A DNA stretch of 64,000 bases from Warburgia ugandensis. Lineage: Eukaryota > Streptophyta > Magnoliopsida > Canellales > Canellaceae. Location: the NCBI GenBank assembly GCA_035236585.1, contig CP141132.1, positions 54,315,880 to 54,379,879 of the forward strand, in the 5' to 3' direction. Below the pieces are notes generated by a model. That model searched no databases. It was not told the origin of the DNA and was given only the letters and a program-made list of their open reading frames with translations. Of the stretch, positions 36,240 through 48,708 are shown in pieces; position 1 is the stretch's first letter; every line of letters starts with the position of its first letter. A program made the translations under genes and the position numbers.

Positions 36240-36900
36240 ATATATGCCATGGAGCCAATGTAATCTGAATGGGCAGTGTTGGAATGTGGATGTGAGAAGG
36301 TGCACTAGTTGTATGGACAAGCACCTAGACAGTATTGTACAAGAGTGATAGACCACTACAGTAGTGGTAATAACATCAATAGCCATCATTACAATGGTAA
36401 TGCTTAAGATACTGTGATTGTGGAGAGTCAAGACATTTCCTTAGAGACTATGCCATAGGACAATGGGCAGACAGGTTAACATTGAATATAAAATAGAAAT
36501 GGAAGCACCTTGGTAATGATGAGTATTGCCATTACTGGAAGAAAGTACAAACCTCAACCAACATTATGAAAGGTACTCTTTTGATTGTGGATAGAGACGC
36601 TAGGATCCTCCTAGATGTAGGATCCAGTCATCCTAGTAGTTTGAGTATTGGCACTCTGATAAATGTGCCTGTATATATCTATATATATTTAACAATCCTT
36701 GGGTTGGAGGTTATGACACTGATTGACAAATTATTGGAACTTGTAAGTACTTCTAGGGAGTACTGGTTGAAATGATGATGGGTGAGAGGATAGATATTGA
36801 CTTTATTCTCCTTGATTTGATGGATTATGATATCATCCTTGGGATGGGTTCTATTTGTTGGAGGACAGTTGATTACAGTGAAATCATGTAAAATTAACTT
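36240..36900 (+). mobile_element. I: gag zinc-knuckle and protease remnant
   Basis: Near 36414-36456 lies a decayed zinc knuckle (Cys-Asp-Cys-Gly ... His ... Asp). An aspartic protease remnant follows: 'GTLLIVDRDARILLDVGSSH' (36569-36628) matches the active-site region of chromovirus proteases, and a 'DYDIILGMG' block (36824-36850) matches its C-terminal part. Broken. Confidence 0.65.
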
Positions 36901-38492
36901 TTAATAAAATAAGTGATTTGGATTTGTGCTTGATTTTGAGAAAGATCCTCGAATTATTTATTTTGAAAGATCAGATCTGATATTTGAATTGCATCTGATT
37001 TTGAGACATTCCATCTATTAATTGATTAATGGATTCCTAGTTTATTCCATTAGCTTTTGATCAACACTGTGAATTTGTTTATATATCTGAGGTTAGGTGA
37101 TATAAACCTTATTTGGTAAACAAAGTGAGAGAATTCATTTAAATCATATGCCAGTAGAGAATATTTTAAGCATTTGTATTGGTATGTAGTGATGAAAGCC
37201 TTTTTACTATCATTGTTTAGAGTGAGATGATACAATAGAGATAATTGTGAACATTAGTGGCGTTATTTAAGTATTCGAATGTGATTGCATAGTGCAATTG
37301 CAGTTGTTCAATTAATGCTATTAGTTTTATATATGCAGTTGAGAAACACTACATGTATTATTTCTATATTCAAATTTGAATACACCTAAGGGTGTAAGTT
37401 CAAATATTAGTTTTGAATCATATGTGTTATCTCTAATATTTGTAATTGAATGTTTGTATCTATACTTGAGTATTGTTTCCAATTATCTCAATGTAATGTA
37501 GTAAATATTATTACAGTAAATTGAAATTTGAGAATGTCAAAGATGTTCTTTGAATTAAATGTTGATATTTTGGATTCATATGTGAAACTTGGATGAACGA
37601 GTTGAAAAAATTTGTTCATGATTATAATTGAAATTTTAGAATATAAATTAATACTTATATGAAATGATTATTTGAAGAAATGAAAGAGTTATCTGTCTGA
37701 ACATATGTTGAAATAATGGAAAGATACTTGATAAGGTTATGATGTAGAGTTAAAATATGATTCATGATAGTAAAGGATTTTGGATTGGTGATTAGAAATG
37801 TGAATAATTGTATAACTCAATCAGTACAATCCAGGATGTATTTTTGATAAAAGATTGTGAGATGATATGAAAATCTCCCATTATATATGTGGTTGTGATA
37901 GTGATGCAGGTGTAGTTAAACAATTATCAATTGATGATTTTCTAATAACTTACACTACTATTAAAGGATTTGAATGTGATGTTTGAAGTTGTGAAGATGA
38001 GTAAGTTGTACTGGATTACAATTATCATGTGAAGGTGTAATAATTACTTCCATAGTAATGAATGTTGGAATCAAGTGAGATAGTCTTTGAAATGTATTTT
38101 GTATGAATGTATGATTATCAGGTGTATTGCAATCGCATGCATTAAATGTGGAAGTCTAAAAAACAAAGGAGACTTTGCCGAAATTTTGTTAGAAATGTGA
38201 TACTTGAATATTTAAAGAAAGGTAGTTTATCATGACTGTGATGGCTAAGATTAGCCAAACCGGTGACTAAAGTTCATAGTTCCTTAGTCTTATGAATTGC
38301 TAGTGTCGAGTAATTGAGTTTTACCAGGATAACAGTGATGTATAATATTATATGAGATTAGTTCTTAAGGGAAATAAGAATTCAATTTATAATCAGTCCT
38401 TATGAGTAGCCAATGAGGGCGGCTGATAAGGTGGGTGCTAGAGGCATTAGCAGGCTTCTGGGTACTCACAGTATGATTGTGCTGTGGACTAG
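36901..38492 (+). mobile_element. I: internal DNA without recognisable genes
   Basis: AT-rich, no pol motif seen on either strand where RT and integrase would normally lie. It may be replaced or very decayed DNA. Nothing else identified. Confidence 0.35.
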
Positions 38493-38815
38493 ATTTTTAT
38501 TGGCATATGATTGCCTGTTAGTGAGCTGGTATGCTCTCATTTCTATTGGCATGTGATTGTCTATTAGTGAGCTAGTACACTCTGCTTTTGGTTGGTATAT
38601 GATTGCTTGTTAGTGAGTTGGTAGGCTCTGATTTTGATCGGCATGCGATTTCCTGGTAGTGAGCTATAATGCTTTGATTTTAATTGGCATGTATTGCCTA
38701 TTTAGGAGTTGAGGTGATATGGGTTGATTGATATACATTGCCCATTAGTAAGATCATGAGCTCTGAAATAGATGCGGCATAGAATTGCCTATATGTGAGT
38801 AATGGCACTTCAAAT
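38493..38815 (+). repeat. 46-bp tandem repeat, about seven diverged units
   Basis: Units with a 46-base period start near 38501, 38547, 38593, 38639, 38685, 38731 and 38777. The core is 'ttggcatatgattgcctgtt' followed by 'agtgagctggtatgctctg'; the first four are the clearest and the last ones decayed. They lie in the 3' internal region of I, a place where plant gypsy elements often carry minisatellites. Confidence 0.8.
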
Positions 38816-39136
38816 TTTATTGATTGGTGAATTACTTATGCTAAAGGTGTAAACAAATGATTGACTCTTGGATGAGAGTGTCATTTATGCTAATTGCATT
38901 ATGTGTGGTTATGACACATTCTAACCATAAAATGAATTACTTAATCTGTGGTGGCTTGAGATATACATTCTTTTATGCATATGAGTTTCTATCTGAGGGG
39001 ATGACAGGACATGAAATTGTTATTGGCATTGACTTTGGAAATTTTTGGTATGATCTATTGGATCTTAGGATTTGGGGATGTTTTGGAATTATTTGAAGAA
39101 TAACATGGAAAGAATTTTGAGGAGAAAATTCCTATA

Positions 39137-39148
39137 AGGAGGGAAGAA
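39137..39148 (+). mobile_element. I: polypurine tract
   Basis: aggagggaagaa directly before the 3' LTR start 'tgtaacatccc'. This is the expected plus-strand primer. Confidence 0.7.
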
Positions 39149-41708
39149 TGTAACATCCCACAAAAAAAAAGTAAAACATATTACTAAAGGAGGGGGCCAA
39201 ATTGATATCGGCACCCCCTTCCCACTTAATAGAATGAACAAACCATTTGGTTTGTTCTCAAAACTGGATAGAAACCTGACAAAGGGTAGAGGGAATGAGA
39301 GAGGAGAAGAAGAGAAAAGAAGGAGAGAAGAGAGAAGGGAAGAGGGGAGAAGAGGAAATGAGAGAAGAGAGTGGGAGCCGGGTTTTCACGCCTAGAAAAA
39401 CCACCTTGCTGGTGAAGATGAGGGAAGCTAGGGTTTTGTGGTTGTTAGAGATTCAGGCGTCGTTGAAGACAACACTGGCTTGGATCGATGATTTGAGCCA
39501 GTCATTCAATTCAGCTTAGAGAGGTGACCAAAACCCCTAAGCCTAAGGGAAAATCTGAGGTGTTTTGGACTGCAAATTGAAGAGGAGATCAATGTACAAT
39601 AAAGCAAAAGGGTTTCTTGATCAATTTGAGCCAATCCAGCTCATTCCAGAGGAGAAAACACACATAAATGTATCCAATAGGTGAGATCTACAAAACCCAA
39701 CTTTTGATTTGATGAATTTTGTTAAATCCATGCGTTTTTATGCTAGATCTAAATTTAGGGATGATCTAATCGCCCATTCCTTAATCTAAACCTAGGATTA
39801 GGAAAGTACATGATAAAGACTAAAATTGACCAAGATCATCGATCTAGGCTGAAAATCGATCAAACAATCTCAGTCGTCCGATCAGGTACTGTTCATACAA
39901 CAACTTTGCAATGTCTGATCAACAATCAAACACCATAGATGGATTCTAAAGCATTGAAATTGCTAGGATATGGCACAAATTGAAGAATCTAAATTGAAAT
40001 TGAGTGGAAAAATGTAAACTATCCAATTGGACAATAGAGTAATAAGGACCTAGCACTTGTGATGGGTGATTAGACACCACCATTGTGTACCTTGACCTTT
40101 ATTAAGTTAATATGCTAAAAAAATTTAAGATAGAGCCACTAAACAATGAAAGCAACTTACAATCACTTAAGATGAATGGTGGATAGCTAAGGGCGTGGAT
40201 TAAAAATTCAGTAATCATTGGTCATTCAATTAACTACCAACCAATAGCTAATTAAACACCCTTAGCATAGAAATAAGCACTGTCACTTCTCCTTGTGGCA
40301 ATTGGTGCTAGGGACTAACTTAAAAGGAGCTTTCATACTAGAAAAGTTAAGAGAATTCCTAGAATTCGATATCTAAATATGTTTTGTACTTTACAGAGGC
40401 GTGATTGATTGGGAGCACATACGCAAACTAAATGAAGTATTCATGTCAATGAACTAGAAGAGCACCATTTGAGGTAGGTGATCACATTTGGGGTTTCTCT
40501 TTGATTTCATCGATCATGACTTGTTATCTAAAATTCTTGAGGCATGTGTTTTATGCACTATTGTGTTTTATTGTACATGTTTAGACTCCATGTTTGATAT
40601 CGTGACATTTGATTACATGACCATCCATGTTTTGATATGTGATGGATTACACCTTAACATGGATCTTGATTTAGATCATTGGGTGAAGCAGGGTAAGGCA
40701 GGTCTTGTTCTGATCTAAGAACAGGGTAGGTGATGGCTAACAGGCTTCCATTAGGAAATGGACTGATGCGTCCTACAAGTGAGGGACCCATGGTTGGAAT
40801 GAGTACACATTACCATCACCGTGAGTGTAGTTAAGGTACTCATAGGGCTTGATTGTGCATGACATTCTATGATCATAACATGCATTATATTATTCTATGG
40901 ACATGGACTTTTGTTTATCGTGATGGTTGTGTATCCATGTGTTTTATGCCTTGCATACTATGACACTCAGATTTGATGACAAATTTTTTAGCTCATGATT
41001 TCCTAATATATCCATTATGGATGTCTAAGGTTTCACATGCTTGGTGTACATTCATCTTATGAGATTTTCCATGATTATGATACTTCGTGTCATATGATTT
41101 TATTGTATTTATTATTAAATGTGAATCACCTACACAGGCAATAGCTAGCTGAGGCATTGCTTTGTTTTGCAATGCCTCAGATTTGGAGCGCAATAGAGCT
41201 AAGAGAAAGCAGGTGGAGCAGTGTTGCTTAGAGTGAGGACCACAAGGATTATCTACATTTTGGTATTTAGAGATTGATTTAATGTATGACTCTTAGACTT
41301 GTGATTTGAGACTTTTGGGCTGTACTTGGATGTTTATATTTTGGATAAATTGTGCCCACACTATTGAATATTGTACATTTATTTGAATTTGTATATGATG
41401 TGGTGATAATGGATGAAACCCTGGGCTTTTGTATTTATTATTATTACTATCTTTTCGTGGCTGTTGTTGATTTTTTGCGGTTTTGAATTGAGCATGCTTA
41501 GAATATTGTAGATTTGATTTTGTTTGTAGTTCGTGATTTTGAATGTTGTATGACCCTCGAGGTTTTCTTTTTAGTATTTCTTTTGAACATTGCATTATTT
41601 ATGTAAATTAAGAGTTTTCATTTTTAGGGATCCCACCTATTTTATAAAATAAATTATTTCTATTATTATGTGTATTGGAAAAAGGTTTAAAAAACCTGAG
41701 GTGTCACA
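39149..41708 (+). mobile_element. I: 3' LTR
   Basis: 2560 bases, 'tgtaacatccc...gaggtgtcaca'. It contains the purine-rich stretch (39290-39375), the 'gggccaaattgatatcggca' block (a related form is in M near 55160), the hairpin at 41150-41179 and the tail 'gggatcccacctattttata' (41629-41648), which recurs at the right end of E and, diverged, in M. Confidence 0.85.
41150..41179 (+). other. I: LTR hairpin
   Basis: Perfect 11-bp stem tgaggcattgc with its complement, loop tttgtttt. Preceded by 'acctacacagg'. The hairpin of M at 57197-57226 has the same loop and nearly the same stem. Confidence 0.75.
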
Positions 41709-41713
41709 GATAT

Positions 41714-42620
41714 ATGTGAAGCAATCTTTTAGGAACTAAAGAGGAAGCTAACCACTGCACCAGTCCTCACTTTACCATTAGGTAGTAGAGGTTTAGTGGT
41801 GTATAGTGACACCTCAAGCAAAGGTTGAGGATGTGTAGTGATGCAAAATGGAAAGGTGATTCCCTATGCTTCATGACAATCGAAGAAGCATGAGGGCAAT
41901 TACCCTACCCATCATCCCAAGTTAGCAGTAGTGGTATTTACCTTAATGATTTAGAGGCATTACCTCTATGGAGAGAAATTTCAGCTATCGACTGATCACA
42001 AGAGCCTCAAGTATATTTTCTCTCAACAGGATCTAAAAAAGAGGCTAAGAAGGTGGATAAAGTACTTGAAGGATTGTGATTTCTCCATTCATTATCATCC
42101 AAAAGAGGCATGTAGCTGTAGATGCCTTAAGTAGCAAAACACAAAGTATGTGTGTGAGTATGCTTTGCAAGAGATGAAAGTTAATGTAGGAAGTAATTGT
42201 ACCTAAACCAAAAATGCAATACATGGGTAACGAGTCATTCATAACAAACTAGGTTGTAAGGTCGGCTATTATAGAGAAAGTTCTTCATACGTAGAAGGAC
42301 AATAGGGAGACATATTCACTAGTTGGGAAACCAGGCTTCACTAGAGAGGTGGATGATAGTGTTAAGATGTAAGGAAAACTAGTAGTTCCATCGAGTACCA
42401 ATCTAAGGCAAGAAATTCTCAAAGAGGCACAGTAGTCATAGTATATCATTTGTCCTAGTATATCATTTGTCCCAAAGGGATGAAGATGTACCAAGATCTT
42501 GAAATACAATTTTGGTGAAGTGGTATGAAAAAGAATGTGGGTGAGTTCATGGGGCGATGTTTAACATGTCATCAGGTCAAAGACGAGCATCAGAGGCTGG
42601 CAAGACTTACACAACCCTCA
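41714..42620 (+). mobile_element. H: RNase H and integrase zinc region
   Basis: RNase H resumes after I: 'LVVYSDTSSKG' near 41790-41825, a 'NYPTHH' block near 41898-41915, 'DHKSLKYIFSQQDLKKR' (41995-42045) and the 'DFSIHYHPKEA' block (42078-42110). The integrase zinc region follows to 42620 with 'GRCLTCHQVKDEHQRLA' (42552-42602). The block is cut at 42620 by LTR J. Several breaks. Confidence 0.8.
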
Positions 42621-45278
42621 TGTAGCTTTAAAATTACTTGCAAGTGCGCTAATCAAAGTACTAATTTCAGGTGAGTCAAGTCAATCCCACAAAAAATCTC
42701 ACAAAATTTTCAATTGATTCGATCTTTTTAAGTTGCTTATCTTAGCTAAAGGAAGAGGGTTTTGATTAAACTAGGAATTTAAACAACATATATCAAATTA
42801 TAAATTACTACTAAAGAAAACTTTCTTTAAATAAATATATTCAAAGAAATTAGAAACTTTCCTAACTAACATGCCTTCATTAAAAGAAACTAATGTAAAA
42901 CTAGAATCAACCAATCTAAGAAACTTAGAGTAAGGAGACTTGCTAAAAGTGAACTTTCCAAAACTAACACTTTCCTAAAACTAAAACTTTCTAAAACTAA
43001 ATTAGAAAAATGTTAGATGCAAAACAAGTAACTATTGAAATCTAAACTTAACCTAAGCAAAGAATCAACCAACAATTTAAACATGAACTTCATTCACCAC
43101 GCACATGACCACGAAAGTATGTGCATGAATCATGGAGTGAAAGATGGCCAGAAATTATAAATTAAAACTTAACCAATATACAAACTAATCAAAGCATTCA
43201 CTAAACTAACTAAAAAGCTAAATGGGTTCCCAATATTTCAAACAAATAGTGTATGGACTACTGGACATTGCACATGAAACATGACATGAAAAATTCTAGC
43301 AACATTATGTATATGAAACTCAAATCAAGTAAGGCAAGTAAAGAAAATTAGCAAGCACTTTTCATGAAATATAAAACTCAAGAATCGAAGTATATTACAA
43401 CTGGGATTAAAAAATAAAAATGTTCTTGACACATGTTCATTCATTGACTTGAAATTACATAAAAAAGTAGTGTATATCTACATGGAGAACAATGCTCAAA
43501 TTGCATGCTTTTCTAAAGAAAGATCTTAATTTCAAATCAAACATTAATCATACTCCAATGATCCCAATCTAAACTCAGATATCATGTGTATGAATTCATG
43601 GGAGAAAATCAAAGAGAAGGATGTAGAAAAGAATTGAAGAATAAGCAAATAGACATGGAAAAAAATGAGATGATTAAAGTAAGAAACAAGATTACATTAA
43701 GGGGGGAAAAAAGAGATTCAAGCTATTGTTTCTCTTGGATGTCACTACCACAAAAAGGGTAACTTGGATCTTGAAGAATTAAGCAAGAGAAACAATAGAA
43801 GAAGAAGTAAGGGTGAAAGGATATCAAAGAGCAATTATATTATGGAACTTAAGCAGCAAGGAAAGCAATTAAACAACAATAAAATCAAGGAAACTAAAGC
43901 AAGATACTAGCTTGACATAGATTAAACAAAATCAAATAAATAACATAAAGAAAAGGTTGTGGAAGACGATGAAGCACATAAAAAAGAAGTCTAAAGTCTA
44001 GAGCTCTAAAATATCCCCAAATTGAAGTGCTTCTTTCAAGGAGTTAGAATAATCCCCTACTTGAAAATTGCATTGAATTTCATGCCGTATACATAGAGAA
44101 TTTGGTTTTCAATTTTATGAGGTTCTATTCAAGGAAGAAGAAGAATGATTAGAACTCAATGGTGATTGGAAATAGAAGATTGGAAAGTTAGGTGTGGGGG
44201 TAAGTTGGACTTTCTAATTATGAATAAAGGAAAGTGGAGAGGCATTAAATTCTAAGAGATTAGGTGTGGATTCCCTTTCCTTTGGGTATCTTGCATGTTG
44301 GGATGGAAAGAAGGTGGAAAAAGTTAAGAGAAATGGAGGAAAGATGCAGGAAATTGAGGTAGTTGAGTAGGAAATGGATTTAGAAAGTGTAGTAGTGGAG
44401 TGGTTGGAATTGGAGGGATGAAGGTGTCACCTTTCAATGGATGTGGCATGGAATTCCTCCCATCTAATTATGGGATGTGGTGAGTAGGAAAGTGAGAGAA
44501 AATAAGGGGGAAAAGAAAGAGAAAAATAAGGAAACTAGAGTTGGTTTCTCTCTTGATTAGTCTAGCTACGCATGCATATCTTACCATGTTGATTATCACC
44601 CAAATTACCTTCTAATTATCACTTGAATATTCCAATTTTAGCATGGATAATTGCTTGAAAAGTCTCCTCCAATAGCATGACTCTATGTGGCATGGCTCTC
44701 CTGTGGTTTGGTGGCTCACTTTGATGGCTTAATACTTGATGGCTTCAGTGGCTAAGTCCTTTGGCTTCTAAGCTCGAATGGCTTAGCTTACTTAGGTTTC
44801 CTTGTTATACTAGGAAACCTCTTTCATGGCTCCACTTCTCATGCAAAGGTGGTGGAATTGCATGGCTTTTTGCATGGACCCTTTTAGTCACCTTAGATGC
44901 TTCCAATTTCTTCCTTGGTTTTCATTTGCTTGCATTAAAATGATCTTAACCCTTGATTTAGCTTTGGAATGATGAAATCTATGACTTTAGTCTTCTTTTG
45001 ATCTTGATCTTCAGATCTTATCTTTCTTGATCTTGACCGTTAGATTATCATCTCAACACCTACAGAAGAGTAAAAAATCATAATTAAATCTTAGAAAATT
45101 ATGAAAATTCACATACTCTAGATTAGCTTTTGAACTTGTAAAATATCAAAATTTTGAATTATTAGCTTAGAAATGCATGTATTATCAAATTTCAAAGAAA
45201 ACCATAGAATAAGGCTTGTAATTTATAATAGATGGACCACTAATTGGGTACTTTATATACAAAATTGAGCACTTATTA
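42621..45278 (-). mobile_element. J: Athila-type solo LTR in the integrase of H
   Basis: About 2.66 kb, minus strand. On the plus strand it starts near 'tgtagctttaaaatt' and ends 'gagcacttatta', the decayed complement of TGATAAGTGC. H's integrase zinc region lies to the left and its core to the right, so it is an insertion. I could not find a matching 5-bp duplication, and the exact edges are uncertain by a few bases. The most similar LTR in the window is N. Confidence 0.82.
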
Positions 45279-46320
45279 ATTTCTTGAGCTTCTTGAGTGG
45301 AGGATGGATCATATCACCATAGACTTTATTGTGGATTTACCCAAGACATCGAATGGACATGACATGATATGGGTGGCAGTTGATTGACTGATAAAATCTA
45401 TACACTTTCTCCCAATTAACAAGAGTACTGATAATTTGGCATAAGATGTATCCAAGAAATTTTGAGTGTACATGGTATAATTGTCACCATTACCTCTTAT
45501 AGATATAGTCGATTTACAATAGTTTTGGAGGTGTGCATAGGAGTCATTGGGTTCAACTCTGAGTTTCACATTTCATCCATAGATGGATGGTCAGTCTAAC
45601 AGGACTATTTAGGCAATAGAAGACATGATGAAAGCGTAATTGGGATGAGACTTTACCATTGATTGAATTTTAGTACAATAATAGTTTTCATTCAAGTATT
45701 AGAATGGCTTCATGTGAAGCTTTGTATGGGAAACCTAATTGATCACTTGTTGGAGTGATGTAGGAGTGAATAAAATTAAATAGTCTAAATTGGTAGAGAA
45801 GTGTGCTAATGAGTTGAAGCTTATTTGAAACTCCTTGCTGCTTAGAGAACACCAAAGAACGATGCTGATAAGTGGTGTAGGGATTTGGAGTTTGAAGCTA
45901 GAGGCCATGTGTTTCTAAAAGTTTCCTTGACTAAAAGGGGTCATGAGATTTGGTGTAAACAAAAGATGAGTCCTCGATATATTAGTCCTTTTGGGATTTT
46001 GGAGAGAATAAGCACTGTAGCATATGGGTTAGCCTTACCACCATAGTTATCGAAAGTTCATAATGTACTTCATATCTCCATGCTGTAGAAATACATACCA
46101 AACCCTCCCATATGCTTCATCAAATGCTAATTGAATTGCAACCATATTGACTTTTGGGATGAAACCAGTTTGCATCTTGGATAGGAAAGAACAACAATTG
46201 AGGAACAAGGAGATTCCTTTGGTTATAGTCCTCTAGCAATAACTTACAATTGAAGAGGCAACATGGGAATTGGAATATCAAATGAGAGAGAAATATCTTG
46301 AATTATTTCTAACTAATCAT
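45279..46320 (+). mobile_element. H: integrase core, C-terminal and chromodomain-like tail
   Basis: Core start with 'DFIVDLPKTSNGHD'-like spacing (45320-45365) and a 'FLPINKST' block (45408-45430). The C-terminal part has 'FLKVSLTKRGHEI' (45914-45950), 'SPRYISPFGILERIS' (45970-46014), and 'LSKVHNVLHISML' (46047-46085). The final block (46195-46310) ends 'EEATWELEYQMREKYLELF', typical of the C-terminal chromodomain region of Tekay/Del chromoviruses. That domain normally guides integration to heterochromatin. Several breaks. Confidence 0.82.
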
Positions 46321-46348
46321 TAGTAGAATTGCAAGGACAAAATTCTTT

Positions 46349-46362
46349 GAAAGAGGAGGTAA
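46349..46362 (+). mobile_element. H: polypurine tract
   Basis: gaaagaggaggtaa directly before the LTR start 'tgtaatacctcc'. Expected plus-strand primer. Confidence 0.65.
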
Positions 46363-48708
46363 TGTAATACCTCCAAAATTTCAATCATTTATGCTAGTGA
46401 ATCTGAAATTTCATTTTGAAATATAGAATCTAAATTTGATAATAATAGATAAACTCACATGAGTGTAATAGGCATATCATATGTGATAGACACCTATGGT
46501 TGAAATTCACTTAAAATAAAATTCTTAAGAGCTTAAGGCCCAAAATAGTGTGGAACACTTATTATTTTAAAATTTGGTTTGTAATTAGACCCAGTCCATG
46601 ATGCAATATGGTTTGGGGACATTTTCAAGCAAGGGCACATGTATTTTAGATAAGACTTGGCTCCCATGAAACTATGTAACTAAAAATTAGAAAGTGGTAT
46701 AAGAAAAGGAGTGGCATGGTTTTGGCTCAGAAATTAATTAGAAACCAAATTGGGAAAATATTGCATGATAAAAAGATAGATTAGCTAGGACTTTAAGAAG
46801 GGAAGAGAAAGAATTCTAATAGGAAAGAACTATTTCAGGCAACAAGGAAACAAGCAAGAAAATATACAAGAGAAGACTCCTGGCCTTAGCTATTTTGTAG
46901 AAGGACATTAGCTAGCCATAATAGGCCATACCAGAGTAGAAAACTACCTAGAAGCATGTGGAAAAGCTCAAGGGAAAAATCATTAGATTTCATCGCTGTA
47001 ACTTTTTCACCAAGGTGACTCTAAACTTTTTTAGAGGTTTATGAAAGCTATTTCATTAGAGTATGCTTATGAGGATGGATATGTAATTTGGCTAAAATCC
47101 ACCACGGAAATCCATGTAAAATGGATGTTTATTTTCAATTGTATGTGCATTGTTTTATATTAAAAGTGTGAATTGTAACCTACTATGTTAGAGGTGTCTA
47201 ATACATTATATCTTAAGATTGAGTATCATACAGATCTAATGCCCTATTTTAAGATTTTGGAATTGGTGTTTTGAAAATTAATCATAACATCATGTTTTAT
47301 CAATATGTATGATCACATTTTTTCAGCATGACTTATAACTAACTTTTAAACAAAAGTTATTAAATTTTCCAGGACTATGAGTGTTGATTTAAAGCATGAT
47401 TATATGGGTGGATTAATATTTTTCTAGCATGAAAAACATGGATAATAAAAACATTCAATGGTCAATGTTTTATAGGTGAATTCTTAGCCTAATCATTCAT
47501 TTCATAGTGCACTATTCTCTACAAGTTCTTAAAAGAGAAACCAAATTATTTTAAAAATTGCTTTAAAAAATTGGTCAAAATGAGGTTTGCAAAAGACATT
47601 TTTATGAGTAAGATTGTAGTACAAAAAAACCAAATTTTAAACTATCTTGCACTTTTTAATCATGATCTTAGATTGGGTATTCATCTTACCATTTTAACTT
47701 GTGAAACATCCATCTTGTGGTTTGGTTTTGCTTAAGTTGAAATTCTAGCAATTATTTTTTTGTCAAAGGTCTTATACCCATGAAAGTAGCAATTTAAGCA
47801 TGAGTTTTTTGAAAGGAAGAAAATGTTTTATTTGGAATATTTTTTAATGGAAATCCTATCATGTTGTTTAATGATTTGGGGTTGAGAAGGATGACTAGGA
47901 ATCAGATTTTTTAGAATCTAAAGTTGAGTCATGAAAATTGGATAGTTAGCAAGTTTGGTAAGTTATTAAAAACATAATTTTTAATAATCTACGCTGAGCT
48001 AATTTTGAGCATGCTTTTAAGCTTGAAAAATGGCAAAGTTTAGAGTATGGTTTAAGATTATATCATGTATGATTATAGTATATGAATATGCTTGAGAATT
48101 GATGTTTTCAATATAGTTTTCAAAATAATACTTTGATGAATTATCTATTTGAGAACAAGTTGTTAATGTGATATTATTTTGCACTTTAAATTTGGTTGTA
48201 AAAAAAAAAAAAAAACTATCATATTATTATGAATGTATTGAAAAGTGTATGAATGAGTTTTTTTATTTTACAAAAAGGTATGTTGGTATAGTGATGCCTA
48301 GTATTTTAGATTTGAGACAAGGTAGAGAGCTTGGTGGGAGTTATGCTAGAAGATTCGTACATGTTGGCCACCTAGCCTTTAACCACAAGATAGCATTTTA
48401 TCAAATAATGGAGGATTCCATTATAGTTAACACGGCACCCGTTGGAGATAGTCATAGGTCTCGTGAGGATATGATGGAAGTCCTTCTTGGTGTATCAAAT
48501 GACACATGTTGTAGTAGGGCTATGCATTACCATAGTTGCATCCCACAAGATTCTTCATTTTTGTTGCTCTTGGTGAGCAAGATGAATGGTTCAATAGATG
48601 AACTTGAATTATAGATGAGTAATCATGACCATATTGGAAGATGTGTCAATGAGAGGGTTTGAAATCTTACAAGCATGAGAGTTTGCTAGATTTTGATTAG
48701 TTTGATAT
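46363..48708 (+). mobile_element. H: 3' LTR, left piece
   Basis: Starts 'tgtaatacctcc' after the purine tract. It is AT-rich and shows no protein motif. The 148-codon open frame at 48168-48614 is the longest in this region but overlaps an LTR block ('gtctcgtgaggatatgatgg') that resembles blocks in other LTRs here, and it matches no protein I know. The LTR continues at 51283 after K. Confidence 0.7.

Larger units (their letters stand above)
34123..41708 (+). mobile_element. I: chromovirus-type element with gag-protease remnant and no visible pol
   Basis: Perfect target duplication gatat (34118-34122, 41709-41713), 7586 bases. 5' LTR start at 34123, matched up to about 35065; 3' LTR 39149-41708 (2560 bases). 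The matching LTR parts are about 90% alike by eye. The 5' LTR loses similarity after about 940 bases, so its rest, the primer site and the start of gag appear deleted or replaced. Internally, a gag zinc-knuckle and protease remnant lies at 36240-36900, unrecognised DNA at 36900-38490, a 46-bp tandem repeat at 38493-38815 and a purine tract at 39137-39148. No RT, RNase H or integrase motif is visible. Broken. Confidence 0.85.

Noticed and set aside
36021-36431. 136-codon minus-strand frame
   Set aside because: It is opposite the gag remnant of I, where the plus strand carries a recognisable zinc knuckle; it is a shadow frame.
38493-38815. CRISPR array
   Set aside because: The 46-base units are contiguous without unique spacers and lie within a plant retroelement.
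42621-45278. Target duplication for J
   Set aside because: The five bases on either side (cctca and atttc) do not match for any edge I tried, so J is called an insertion only because H's integrase flanks it.
48168-48614. 148-codon plus-strand frame as a possible host gene
   Set aside because: It lies in the 3' LTR of H, starts with a low-complexity Lys run from an A tract, overlaps LTR-type sequence and resembles no known protein.
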